Shown here piece after piece: positions 46,366 to 52,893 of a DNA stretch of 64,000 bases (positions within the stretch are counted from its first letter, which is position 1; every line of letters begins with the position of its first letter). The notes beneath the pieces were generated by a model. It was not told where the DNA came from. It worked only from the letters and a program-made list of their open reading frames with translations, and did no database searches. The stretch comes from Parvibaculaceae bacterium PLY_AMNH_Bact1. Its GTDB lineage: Bacteria > Pseudomonadota > Alphaproteobacteria > Parvibaculales > Parvibaculaceae. Made by a program: the position numbers and the translations under genes. The stretch is taken from the NCBI GenBank assembly GCA_032881465.1, contig CP126168.1, positions 1,488,001-1,552,000 on the forward strand, in the 5' to 3' direction.

Positions 46366-46677
46366 ATGACGCCTTTACCTCAACCTCGGCCCAGTGATGG
46401 CGGCGGCATTCTCGATAGCGTCTTTGAATTCGGGAAGGGGGCAATTGATGTCTTCTTCGATTTCAAAGCGTCCCAGAATGAGGCGCAGATTGCTGCTGAC
46501 CTTCGTCAATCAGAAGCTCTGAAGCTTGCTCAAATTCAGCAAGCACAGCAGGGCAGTGCGGTGACGCCTGGTAGCCAGTTTTCGTTTGGCTCAAGTCTGC
46601 CGAGCTGGGTTTGGCCGGTCGCGGTTGCAGGTGGTGTCGGCCTGATGGCGCTGGCCTATTTCAAGCCGGGCAAGTGA
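46366..46677 (+). CDS. phage structural membrane protein
   Basis: A 103-residue protein. A Pro/Gly-rich start is followed by an amphipathic helix rich in Gln and Ala (NEAQIAADLRQSEALKLAQI) and a C-terminal hydrophobic segment (about 80-98, VWPVAVAGGVGLMALAYF) ending in Lys. It lies nine bases behind the capsid gene. The layout fits a protein anchored in the virion membrane with its helical part towards the capsid or DNA. Confidence 0.65.
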   Translation: MTPLPQPRPSDGGGILDSVFEFGKGAIDVFFDFKASQNEAQIAADLRQSEALKLAQIQQAQQGSAVTPGSQFSFGSSLPSWVWPVAVAGGVGLMALAYFKPGK

Positions 46678-46697
46678 AGAAGTCGGGAGGCAGCAAG

Positions 46698-46958
46698 ATG
46701 GACCCGCTTTCACTTTTGACAAGCGGCGGGCTCCCCAACATTACCGGGGGGCCTGCACACTCTGGGGCAGCTGGTGGCACTGCCGACCAATGGTTGCAGC
46801 GGAATGCCCCATTCAACGTCGCGGGCTCTGGTGGTCATGCGTCGTCTTCTGGTGGCCTCTCTGGGTCCAAGGGTATCGGGCAGGGCCTTAACGGCGATGT
46901 GGGCCTGTTGATCCTGTTCGCAATTGTCGGCGTCGGCGTGTTGGTGGCGATCAAATGA
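46698..46958 (+). CDS. Gly/Ser-rich phage membrane protein
   Basis: An 86-residue protein, starting MDPLSLLTSGGLPNITGGPA. Its low-complexity Gly/Ser/Ala-rich middle is followed by a C-terminal hydrophobic segment (about 67-84, GLLILFAIVGVGVLVAI). The ATG at 46698 follows GGGAGGCAGCAAG; a GTG at 46674 that overlaps the previous stop is the alternative start. The last codons overlap the next gene by four bases. Presumably part of the virion membrane. Confidence 0.62.
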   Translation: MDPLSLLTSGGLPNITGGPAHSGAAGGTADQWLQRNAPFNVAGSGGHASSSGGLSGSKGIGQGLNGDVGLLILFAIVGVGVLVAIK

Positions 46959-47353
46959 AAATTCAGCGTGAGGAAAAATGGCACCATGAAGCGAGTGAGC
47001 TTCTATTGCCTGCGCTTGCCCATGATCCGACTACGCGCATTGAGCATCTGATAGAGGATGTGAATTCGCGCGACGTTGGGCTTTTCACCGTGAGACAGGG
47101 AGACCGGATTGATGGTGCATTTACTGCAAGATTTGACGGGCCTGAACTGGTGGTTCCCGCAGTTGGTTCCAGGTCAGGGGCTCCGCTGGTTCGCCATGTA
47201 GTGCCCTATCTGCGCGATATGGCTGGGGCTTATGAGTGCGACTATATCCGCGCCCATGTGCCTGCTGAGCGATGGGAAAAGGTGTTGGCTCGATACGGCT
47301 TTAAACGTGCTGAGACGGTAATGCGTCTGGGGGTGTCTGATGGGCGGACGTAG
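46955..47353 (+). CDS. GNAT-like acetyltransferase-fold phage protein
   Basis: A 132-residue protein. Its C-terminal third reads like the end of a GNAT domain: YIRAHVPAERWEKVLARYGF followed by KRAETVMRLGV. The central strands (GLFTVRQGDRIDGAFTARFD) would fit the same fold, but no clear acetyl-CoA pyrophosphate loop (R/Q-x-x-G-x-G/A) is visible. It may be a structural relative without activity. It is embedded in the structural operon with ATGA and 14-base overlaps on its two sides. Confidence 0.55.
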   Translation: MKIQREEKWHHEASELLLPALAHDPTTRIEHLIEDVNSRDVGLFTVRQGDRIDGAFTARFDGPELVVPAVGSRSGAPLVRHVVPYLRDMAGAYECDYIRAHVPAERWEKVLARYGFKRAETVMRLGVSDGRT

Positions 47354-47720
47354 TTCCTCAAGCTCCCAACAAACGAGCCAAAGTCAAAACTTTGATGAGC
47401 GCATCGCGGCGACTGACAACGCCATTGTGGCACGCGACGGCGGTGTCGTTTACCGGACGACAAACACGCTGGACGGCGGGGCGATTAATCGCGCTTTCGA
47501 TTTTGCTGATGAGATCGGGGGCGGCGCTCTGGATTTTGTCTCTGAGGTGCAGGCCAATTTTGTCGCCGTGACTGAGGCGGCAAACACAACGGCGAATAGA
47601 GCATTCGATTTTGTGACAGAGCAAAACGAAACGGTTGAGCAGAACATTTTGAAATCATTGACGCCGTGGATTGTGGTCGCGGTCGCTGTGGTCGTTATGA
47701 CAAGGCAGGTGAAGCTATGA
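47340..47720 (+). CDS. phage structural membrane protein with Ser-rich N-terminus
   Basis: A 126-residue protein. It begins MGGRSSSSSQQTSQSQNFDE, followed by repeated amphipathic segments that share the words RAFDF and DFV (NRAFDFADEIGGGALDFVSE, NRAFDFVTEQ). A C-terminal hydrophobic segment lies at about 107-121 and ends in a basic tip. The internal near-repeats suggest a coiled or fibrous shape. It overlaps both neighbours, so translation is coupled. Confidence 0.62.
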   Translation: MGGRSSSSSQQTSQSQNFDERIAATDNAIVARDGGVVYRTTNTLDGGAINRAFDFADEIGGGALDFVSEVQANFVAVTEAANTTANRAFDFVTEQNETVEQNILKSLTPWIVVAVAVVVMTRQVKL

Positions 47721-48382
47721 GCAGTAAATCAGCTGGATATAATTCTTTCACGCTCGCTGATGGTGAGAGCGTTCAAATTCCTGCTCATGCCGAGTTTATG
47801 CGCTGCCTAGAAGCAACGGCGGCATTTGAATTCAATATTGATGATGGCGGCTGGCAGTATATGGCCGCTGGAATTAGCTACATCTCCGATGATCCAAGCG
47901 GCTTTGAAACCTTCCGTGTTAGGAACATAAGCGGCGCTGATAACACGCTTGTGCTGGCGCATGGCTGGGGTGAACTTCGGGATGACCGGCTAACGGCCTC
48001 TGGCACGGTGAACGTGCGCCAGACCGAAACCGTGAATGTCCTTGAAACGGGCGACCGCAGCTTATCATCGGATGGCGGCTCTATCACGGAAGTGGGGGCA
48101 ACTCTCTATTCAGGCACGCCCGGTGCTGAGCCGGGTGTTGAGGTTGTGTCAGCCGCAGCAAATACGAATGGAGTGATCATTCGAACTTGCTGCATCAACA
48201 AGGACGCTGTTGGCGTTGCCTATCTAAAGGTTGGGACAAAGATCGTCTTTATTGGGTCAAGCTCTTCGTGGTTTGCGGAAAATCTCACGCGAGAAATCAA
48301 GGTGGACGCGGGCGTTTCAATCTCAGTGGTTGGTGACGGCGGCGCATCCGTGGTCATGACCTACGACATTTTGGGAGCGTAA
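47717..48382 (+). CDS. candidate vertex/spike or minor capsid protein
   Basis: A 221-residue soluble, beta-rich protein without signal peptide or membrane segment. It has many short Gly/Ser/Thr-rich turns, for example TASGTVNVRQTETVNVLETG and a C-terminal strand GASVVMTYDILGA. In the structural operon of a PM2-like phage, the natural candidate role is the penton or spike (P1 in PM2), but there is no motif proof. The ATG at 47717 overlaps the previous stop (ATGA). Confidence 0.55.
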   Translation: MSSKSAGYNSFTLADGESVQIPAHAEFMRCLEATAAFEFNIDDGGWQYMAAGISYISDDPSGFETFRVRNISGADNTLVLAHGWGELRDDRLTASGTVNVRQTETVNVLETGDRSLSSDGGSITEVGATLYSGTPGAEPGVEVVSAAANTNGVIIRTCCINKDAVGVAYLKVGTKIVFIGSSSSWFAENLTREIKVDAGVSISVVGDGGASVVMTYDILGA

Positions 48383-48383
48383 T

Positions 48384-49040
48384 ATGAGCCGTTTTGCAGC
48401 ATTCATCGGGGCTATCGCAACAGCACTCGGCACCTGGGGGCTTATCTCTCGTCCATCGTCAGGTGTGCCCGCAGAAATCCCCGGCGCTCCTAGATCATCA
48501 ACGCCCACCCCGAGGCAGCGACCTGCTGCAACAGTAGCTCCCGCGTCGTTCAACCCTCCCACGCAGTCGGCGCGGGGGCGACTGTCATTCAACGAGGCCA
48601 AGGCTTTGGCGCTCAAAATCACGCGGACATATTTTCCGTCTGTCGATCCAAAAATGTTGGTCGCCATGATGCAGATTGAAAGCTCGTTTGATCCACGGGC
48701 AACGCGCTCAGAGCCGCATGTAAGAAACCGTTTCACGACCAACGGTGACAAATCTTACGGGCTTATGCAGGTGCTCTACACAACGGCGCTTGATCTCTTC
48801 CATAACATGGGTCGAAAGGGATTTAGCGTTGCCACGCCAGACAGACTTTTTGACCCGACTGTGAATGTCTATTTCGGCGCGGCCTATGTCGCATGGCTTC
48901 AAAACTATCGTGGCACGCGGCGCTCAGAAGACTGGATTGTGATGTCGTACAACGGCGGACCCGGTGCCAACAATTCACAAACCCAAAATCATCTCGCGAA
49001 ATATCACGACGCGAAACGAGCACAAGCAGGGGGCTGGTGA
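48384..49040 (+). CDS. lytic transglycosylase (SLT family)
   Basis: A 218-residue protein. Its N-terminal hydrophobic stretch (about 4-21, FAAFIGAIATALGTWGL) is either a signal or a membrane anchor, and a Pro/Ser/Thr-rich linker follows. The SLT domain has VAMMQIESSFDPRA (catalytic Glu 99), KSYGLMQVL (124-131) and VMSYNGGPGANN. It cleaves peptidoglycan between MurNAc and GlcNAc. In membrane-containing phages such an enzyme can be a virion protein used in entry, or the endolysin. It follows the spike candidate by one base. Confidence 0.85.
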   Translation: MSRFAAFIGAIATALGTWGLISRPSSGVPAEIPGAPRSSTPTPRQRPAATVAPASFNPPTQSARGRLSFNEAKALALKITRTYFPSVDPKMLVAMMQIESSFDPRATRSEPHVRNRFTTNGDKSYGLMQVLYTTALDLFHNMGRKGFSVATPDRLFDPTVNVYFGAAYVAWLQNYRGTRRSEDWIVMSYNGGPGANNSQTQNHLAKYHDAKRAQAGGW

Positions 49041-49225
49041 TGATTGTTTTAGCTCCACACATTGTTTCGGGGCTTTGGGCTGTCGCTACAACTGCGACAG
49101 CTGGCTTTGTGTACTTGTCGGTGCAGGAAGGCACAGACGTGGATGATAACATCGCGACGGCCATTAAGTGGGGTGTCGTTGGTGGTGGTCTCTACCTCGC
49201 GGCAAAAGCGGCCAAGGTGATCTGA
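49040..49225 (+). CDS. 61-residue membrane protein
   Basis: Begins MIVLAPHIVSGLWAVATTAT. Two hydrophobic stretches (about 8-25 and 42-55) are separated by an acidic turn (QEGTDVDDN). It overlaps the transglycosylase stop by one base and the next gene by one base. It could be a virion membrane protein or belong to the lysis functions. Confidence 0.6.
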   Translation: MIVLAPHIVSGLWAVATTATAGFVYLSVQEGTDVDDNIATAIKWGVVGGGLYLAAKAAKVI

Positions 49226-49392
49226 TGGACCTTCAGACAACAGCAATTCTCATCGCGGGGGCTGTCGGTTTATTCGGCAACCTTCTTCTGTCGGGCGCGA
49301 TTTATTTTCGTCTCGGCGCTCACTCAGCCCGGCATGATGGTCATGACCGGCGCTTGGCTAAATTGGAGGCACGATCATCATGGATTGGCTGA
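49225..49392 (+). CDS. 55-residue membrane-anchored protein
   Basis: One N-terminal hydrophobic segment (about 6-27, TAILIAGAVGLFGNLLLSGA) is followed by a basic, His/Arg-rich amphipathic helix (RHDGHDRRLAKLEARSS). This anchor-plus-coil layout recalls small spanin- or holin-accessory proteins. The end overlaps the next gene by 13 bases. Confidence 0.58.
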   Translation: MDLQTTAILIAGAVGLFGNLLLSGAIYFRLGAHSARHDGHDRRLAKLEARSSWIG

Positions 49393-49598
49393 AGAAACGG
49401 GCGGCTGAGCCGTCCACATATGCAGGGATTTCCGCAATGACATTTGGTCTCGGGGCGATCCTCAAGATTAACGAAGCTCCGCAGATCGCGGAAGCTATCG
49501 GGCAGGCTGCACCTGCTTTCACGTCTGGTGACTATGTGACTGGTGGTGTTTTTCTCGCATCATCGCTTGCCGCTATCTTCATGAAGGAGCGGAAATAA
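49380..49598 (+). CDS. holin-like membrane protein
   Basis: A 72-residue protein with a basic start (MDWLKKRAAEPSTYAGISAM), two hydrophobic segments (about 14-29 and 50-66) and a charged end (FMKERK). Size, topology and placement after a transglycosylase fit a small phage holin that opens the inner membrane at lysis. A virion membrane role is the alternative. The stop overlaps the next start (TAATG). Confidence 0.6.
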   Translation: MDWLKKRAAEPSTYAGISAMTFGLGAILKINEAPQIAEAIGQAAPAFTSGDYVTGGVFLASSLAAIFMKERK

Positions 49599-49744
49599 TG
49601 GGCTCGCGGAAACGCCGGGCTCAGATCCCCGTTGAAGTGCTCGAAGAGGAAGCCGCGCCGAAACCAAAACGGAAGCGGGCGACCAGGCGCAAGGCGGCTA
49701 CTAAACGGAAGCCGGCCAAAAAGAAGACGGCTCGAAAACGCTGA
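49598..49744 (+). CDS. 48-residue polybasic protein, DNA-condensing candidate
   Basis: Begins MGSRKRRAQIPVEVLEEEAA and continues as an almost uninterrupted run of Lys, Arg, Ala, Pro and Thr to the end. 21 of 48 residues are Lys or Arg and only four are acidic. It resembles small protamine- or J-protein-like packaging proteins of small phages in composition. It is the last gene of the structural operon. Low sequence complexity prevents a family call. Confidence 0.65.
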   Translation: MGSRKRRAQIPVEVLEEEAAPKPKRKRATRRKAATKRKPAKKKTARKR

Positions 49745-49804
49745 CAAAACATTGTCAGGAAAATCGATCTAGAACGGCTCCAATCTGGGGCCGTTTTTTT
49801 TTTT
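49741..49804 (+). terminator. double hairpin terminator of the structural operon
   Basis: A first perfect hairpin (CTGACAA, loop AACA, TTGTCAG; 49741-49758) overlaps the last stop codon. A second (AACGGC ... GCCGTT; about 49773-49794) is followed by a run of eleven T, the strongest rho-independent terminator in the window. The same T-run lies at the end of the convergent - strand gene. Confidence 0.88.
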
Positions 49805-50288
49805 ATGCCCCAATCGGTCGATGGATGCGCGTCGGTGCAAACGTCTTCTGGCGCGTCTGGCGCACGATGCGGGGGATCGAGTTTGGATGAAGGTGTTCAC
49901 CATCGTTGAGCCTCACAACGGCGCTGTGGCGGGCTATGCGCTCATTTGACAGGCCCTTAGAGTGCAGCCGGACGATATGGTCATTGCGCATTTCTCGTTT
50001 GGCTCTGGTGGCCATTCTCTCGCTCATAAAGACCCAACACAGCACGCTGTCGAGCGGGGCCTTCCATTCTCGGGCTATGGTGAGAGCGGCTCCGTATCGG
50101 CTATAGCCAGCGTCCACGCGACGGTTGAATAGGGTGATGGCTTGCTCTTGATGGCTCTCGATGCTGTTTACGGTTTCCGCCTGCCGCCTGTATCGGTCGG
50201 CCTTCGCGCGAAACTTCGCGGACTCGGCTGCCAGATTGTCGGCAACCCGGTCCATGTTTTCAGCTAACAGCAAATATTCAGTGCTCAT
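49803..50288 (-). CDS. coiled-coil and helix-turn-helix phage protein
   Basis: A 161-residue protein. The N-terminal 60 residues are helical and charged (coiled-coil-like: NMDRVADNLAAESAKFRAKA). The C-terminal part contains IVRLHSKGLSNERIARHSAV and then HPNSIPRIVRQTR, the pattern of a recombinase-type helix-turn-helix. There are no catalytic residues of a recombinase. It reads towards the structural operon and lies next to the right dif site, so a regulatory role or a Xer accessory role is possible. Unknown function. Confidence 0.6.
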   Translation of the reverse strand: MSTEYLLLAENMDRVADNLAAESAKFRAKADRYRRQAETVNSIESHQEQAITLFNRRVDAGYSRYGAALTIAREWKAPLDSVLCWVFMSERMATRAKREMRNDHIVRLHSKGLSNERIARHSAVVRLNDGEHLHPNSIPRIVRQTRQKTFAPTRIHRPIGA

Positions 50289-50547
50289 TTTTCGCCCCCG
50301 ATATTTGCCTAGGGTGAAAAAGTTGATTTTTTGTTGTGGCCGGGCGATCTGTCGCGGAAGTAATCGGTTCCGATGAATATTGCACTATTCTTTCTAGCTC
50401 CGCATACGGACGAACCGTCACGAACCAAAAGGCGCATAATTTATATTATGGTAAATAATAGACGTCTTTCCAGTCGACCTGGCCGTAAGCATAGGCTTCT
50501 ATAGAACGTAAGGAATCTGCGAAATTCCACGTCTGGAGGAGACATTT
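50289..50547. other. spacer holding the right dif site
   Basis: 259 bases between the divergent HTH gene and the CDGSH gene. It contains the complete dif-like site (50429-50456) and is AT-rich around it. No gene is seen; promoters for both flanking genes must lie here. Confidence 0.5.
50429..50456 (+). other. dif: complete dif-like XerC/XerD site (attR)
   Basis: XerC arm AAGGCGCATAA (50429-50439), six-base centre TTTATA (50440-50445), XerD arm TTATGGTAAAT (50446-50456). It matches 23 of 28 positions of E. coli dif as I recall it, and the inner halves of the two arms (GCGCATAA and TTATG) are fully kept. Together with the half-site at 40512 it brackets the prophage. Gene orientation flips around this point, as expected near the terminus. 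Confidence 0.85.
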
Positions 50548-50787
50548 ATGGACAAGCCTACTATCGCCGCGAAAGAGCCCGCCCAGGTCGAGGTCAAAGC
50601 TGGTGAAAGCTACTGGTGGTGCCGCTGCGGGAAATCTGCGAACCAGCCTTTCTGTGATGGCTCCCACCAAGGCACGTCGTTTGAGCCCATGGAATACAAA
50701 GCTGAAAAAGACCGCACGCTCTTCTTCTGCCAGTGCAAAGCGACCAAGCGCGAGCCATTCTGCGACGGGGCTCACAATGATCTTTGA
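50548..50787 (+). CDS. CDGSH iron-sulfur domain protein
   Basis: A 79-residue protein with two CDGSH-type motifs: CRCGKSANQPFCDGSH (about 29-44) and CQCKATKREPFCDGAH (about 61-76). Each provides three Cys and one His for a [2Fe-2S] cluster. The tandem arrangement matches the bacterial CDGSH group resembling the mitochondrial MiNT (CISD3) form. It probably acts in electron or cluster transfer. The ATG follows GGAGGAGACATTT. A 16-base direct repeat overlaps its end. Confidence 0.92.
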   Translation: MDKPTIAAKEPAQVEVKAGESYWWCRCGKSANQPFCDGSHQGTSFEPMEYKAEKDRTLFFCQCKATKREPFCDGAHNDL

Positions 50788-50815
50788 ATCTGGGGATCTT
50801 TGAATCTGGGGATCT
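50779..50815 (+). repeat. short tandem repeat at the end of the CDGSH gene
   Basis: Two exact copies of GATCTTTGAATCTGGG (50779-50794 and 50795-50810) followed by a partial third (GATCT). The first copy covers the last codons and the TGA stop, so the repeat looks like slippage duplication of the gene end. Confidence 0.8.
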
Positions 50816-50822
50816 CTGAGCG

Positions 50823-51266
50823 TCAGTTTTTGTTCCGGCGAAGAACCATCACTTTGTCAGCCTCCGGGCTGACGATACGCTCGAAGCCGTATTGCTCGTA
50901 AAGCCCGTGCGCATCATTGGTGCCGAGCATCCAGCGATTGACCTTCGAAAGCGCCGGGTCGCTAGTGACTATTTCCATGAGCCATTTGCCTAGACCTTTG
51001 CCTTGAAGCTTAGGGGCAACAAGTACGTCAGACAGCCAGGCAAACCGCGCCATGTCAGTGACCACGCGGGCAAACCCGACCTGCGCACCATCTGCATCGT
51101 AAAGCCCATAGATGCGCGAGTTTTCCTGGCTGGTCCAGAGTGTCTCAGGCGTGTTGCCGCTGGCCCAGTAGGTTTTGGCGAGAGTTGCCAAAAGCCAATC
51201 CTTGTCGACACGAGCAAGGTCTGTCGAAATCTCAAAACCTTCACGTTTCCAGGTGCTTATCGACAT
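50823..51266 (-). CDS. GNAT family N-acetyltransferase
   Basis: A 147-residue acetyltransferase-fold protein. The acetyl-CoA motif is in APKLQGKGLGKWLMEIV (Q-x-x-G-x-G), preceded by the strand DMARFAWLSDVLV, and the end reads DAHGLYEQYGFERI. The substrate is unknown. It is separated by 26 bases from the MBL hydrolase gene upstream on the same strand and could be the last gene of the rlpA-to-MBL cluster. Confidence 0.88.
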   Translation of the reverse strand: MSISTWKREGFEISTDLARVDKDWLLATLAKTYWASGNTPETLWTSQENSRIYGLYDADGAQVGFARVVTDMARFAWLSDVLVAPKLQGKGLGKWLMEIVTSDPALSKVNRWMLGTNDAHGLYEQYGFERIVSPEADKVMVLRRNKN

Positions 51267-51292
51267 ATTTTTACCTTGTTTCTCACCCTGCT

Positions 51293-52099
51293 CTAATTCT
51301 CAACGGTGATCGTCAATCCGTCATAAGCGGGCTCATGGCCCTCAGGGAGTTCCTTCGCGAGCGTCACATAATCCAGATCCACATGAAGGTTCGTAAGCAC
51401 GCCGTGGGCGACTTTCAGCCGTTCCAGCCATGACAATGTCATCTCCACATGGGCATGGCTTGGATGAGGCTTGTAGCGCAGCGCATCCACAATCCAGTGC
51501 TCAACACCTTCAAGGGCCGCGAAACTCTCTTCCGGCAATCCCACCAGATCGGCTGAGTAGGCAACAGAGCCAATGCGAAAGCCGAGTGATCGGATGTCCC
51601 CGTGGTCCTGATCAAACGGCAGGGCGGTAATGGCGCCCCCTTCCCCGTCAATCGCGACAGGCTCGCCTGGCCGGATCAGATGCGCATTCAGGATCGGCGG
51701 ATAACTAGAGCCTTCAGGCGTCTGGAAGCAATAACCAAACCGGGTCATCAGGGTTTCAGACGTATAGGCGTCCATATAGGTTTCAACCCGCTGCATCCGG
51801 TTGATAGCTACCATGCGCAGATCGTCAATGCCGTGGCTCTGGTCCGCATGGTCATGGGTGAACAGCACCCCGTCGATCCATTGGGTTCCGGTCTTCAGAA
51901 GCTGCTCGCGCATATCCGGCGAGGTATCGATCAGCACCGTCGTCTTTTTCTCTGGATCGTCTTTCCAGCGCTCTACCAGAAGCGAGCAGCGGCTGCGTCG
52001 GTTTTTCGGCTCGTCCGGGTCGCAATTGCCCCAATACCCACCAATGCGCGGCACACCACCAGATGACCCAGAGCCTAGAACTGTAAAGCGGGTGGTCAT
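51293..52099 (-). CDS. MBL-fold metal-dependent hydrolase, PhnP-like
   Basis: A 268-residue metallo-beta-lactamase protein. It starts TVLGSGSSGGVPRIGGYWGN, the phosphodiesterase-type opening of the PhnP/RNase Z-like branch. It has the metal motif LFTHDHADQSHGIDD (H-x-H-x-D) and further ligands in FDQDHGDIRSLGFRIG and PSHAHVEMTL. In Alphaproteobacteria this gene routinely follows metG-tatD. The actual substrate is unknown; a cyclic phosphodiester is plausible from the family. The ATG overlaps the tatD stop (ATGA). Confidence 0.88.
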   Translation of the reverse strand: MTTRFTVLGSGSSGGVPRIGGYWGNCDPDEPKNRRSRCSLLVERWKDDPEKKTTVLIDTSPDMREQLLKTGTQWIDGVLFTHDHADQSHGIDDLRMVAINRMQRVETYMDAYTSETLMTRFGYCFQTPEGSSYPPILNAHLIRPGEPVAIDGEGGAITALPFDQDHGDIRSLGFRIGSVAYSADLVGLPEESFAALEGVEHWIVDALRYKPHPSHAHVEMTLSWLERLKVAHGVLTNLHVDLDYVTLAKELPEGHEPAYDGLTITVEN

Positions 52100-52893
52100 G
52101 TGAGGCGCTCCCGCGAGACCTTGGTGAAGAGCTTAAAGAAATTGTCGGTGGTCGCTGTGGCCAATGCATCGACCTCGATGCCTTGCAGCTCCGCGACCTT
52201 TGCAGCGGTGTGGGCCACAAAGGACGGCTCGTTCCGTTTGCCGCGTTTCGGTACGGGCGCGAGATATGGCGCGTCGGTTTCAACCAGCAGGCGTTCCAGC
52301 GGTACGTCTTTCACGGTGGCTTGAAGGTCCGCTGCGCTCTTAAAGGTCACGATGCCCGAGAGGGAAATATAGAGGCCAAGATCAAGTGCCGTCATCGCAA
52401 GCTCCCGCCCGGAGCTGAAACAATGCAGCAATGCGGGGAACGCGCCCTTCCCCATTTCTTCGGTCAGGATCTCTGCCATGTCCTCATCCGCGTCGCGTGT
52501 GTGGATGACAAGCGGCAGCTGGGTTTCCCGAGAGGCCTCGATGTGCGCCCGGAAATTGGTTTTTTGCGCGTCACGGGGACTGTGTTCGTAGAAATAGTCG
52601 AGCCCTGTCTCACCGATGCCGACGACCTTAGGGTGCTGCGCCAGCTCAACAAGCCGCGCTGTATCTACATCGGGTTCTGCTTCTGCTTCATGTGGGTGGA
52701 TGCCTACCGTGCAGACAATATTGTCGTAGGTTTCCGCAACCTTCAGAACACCCTCAAAGCCGCGCAGCGTTGTGCCGATGGTGACCATCAGGCCGACGCC
52801 CGCCTCGCCCGCGCGCGCAACCACATCATCCAGCTCGCCGTTAAAGTCTTTAAAGTCCAGATGGCAATGGCTGTCGACCAAGCGGGCACTCAT
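52096..52893 (-). CDS. tatD: TatD family metal-dependent DNase
   Basis: A 265-residue TIM-barrel hydrolase. Metal ligands are seen in [12 protein letters not shown], in [12 protein letters not shown], in [12 protein letters not shown] and in ETDAPYLAP, the full TatD signature. It may act as a 3'-5' exonuclease or D-aminoacyl-tRNA-type hydrolase in quality control. It overlaps metG upstream and the MBL gene downstream by four bases each, so the three genes are translated as a unit. Confidence 0.94.
   Translation of the reverse strand: MSARLVDSHCHLDFKDFNGELDDVVARAGEAGVGLMVTIGTTLRGFEGVLKVAETYDNIVCTVGIHPHEAEAEPDVDTARLVELAQHPKVVGIGETGLDYFYEHSPRDAQKTNFRAHIEASRETQLPLVIHTRDADEDMAEILTEEMGKGAFPALLHCFSSGRELAMTALDLGLYISLSGIVTFKSAADLQATVKDVPLERLLVETDAPYLAPVPKRGKRNEPSFVAHTAAKVAELQGIEVDALATATTDNFFKLFTKVSRERLT

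Larger units (their letters stand above)
40523..50439 (+). mobile_element. dif-integrated tailless (PM2/corticovirus-like) prophage
   Basis: A 9.9-kb element lying between two dif-like sites 9,917 bases apart. It encodes a repressor, an SSB-like protein, a Rep, a packaging ATPase, a double-jelly-roll capsid candidate, a series of small membrane proteins, a transglycosylase, a holin-like protein and a polybasic protein. There is no integrase, tail or terminase gene. Size and gene set match marine phage PM2 (about 10 kb, internal membrane) better than any tailed phage. The insertion mode fits elements that borrow the host XerC/XerD recombinases. Family links are from reading motifs; boundaries are inferred from the repeats. 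Confidence 0.85.

Noticed and set aside
40512-50456. Filamentous (inovirus) prophage
   Set aside because: dif insertion, a Zot-like ATPase and an RstA-like Rep would fit, but the 275-residue beta-rich capsid candidate, transglycosylase and holin-like genes do not; no small major coat protein with signal peptide or pIII-like adsorption protein is seen.
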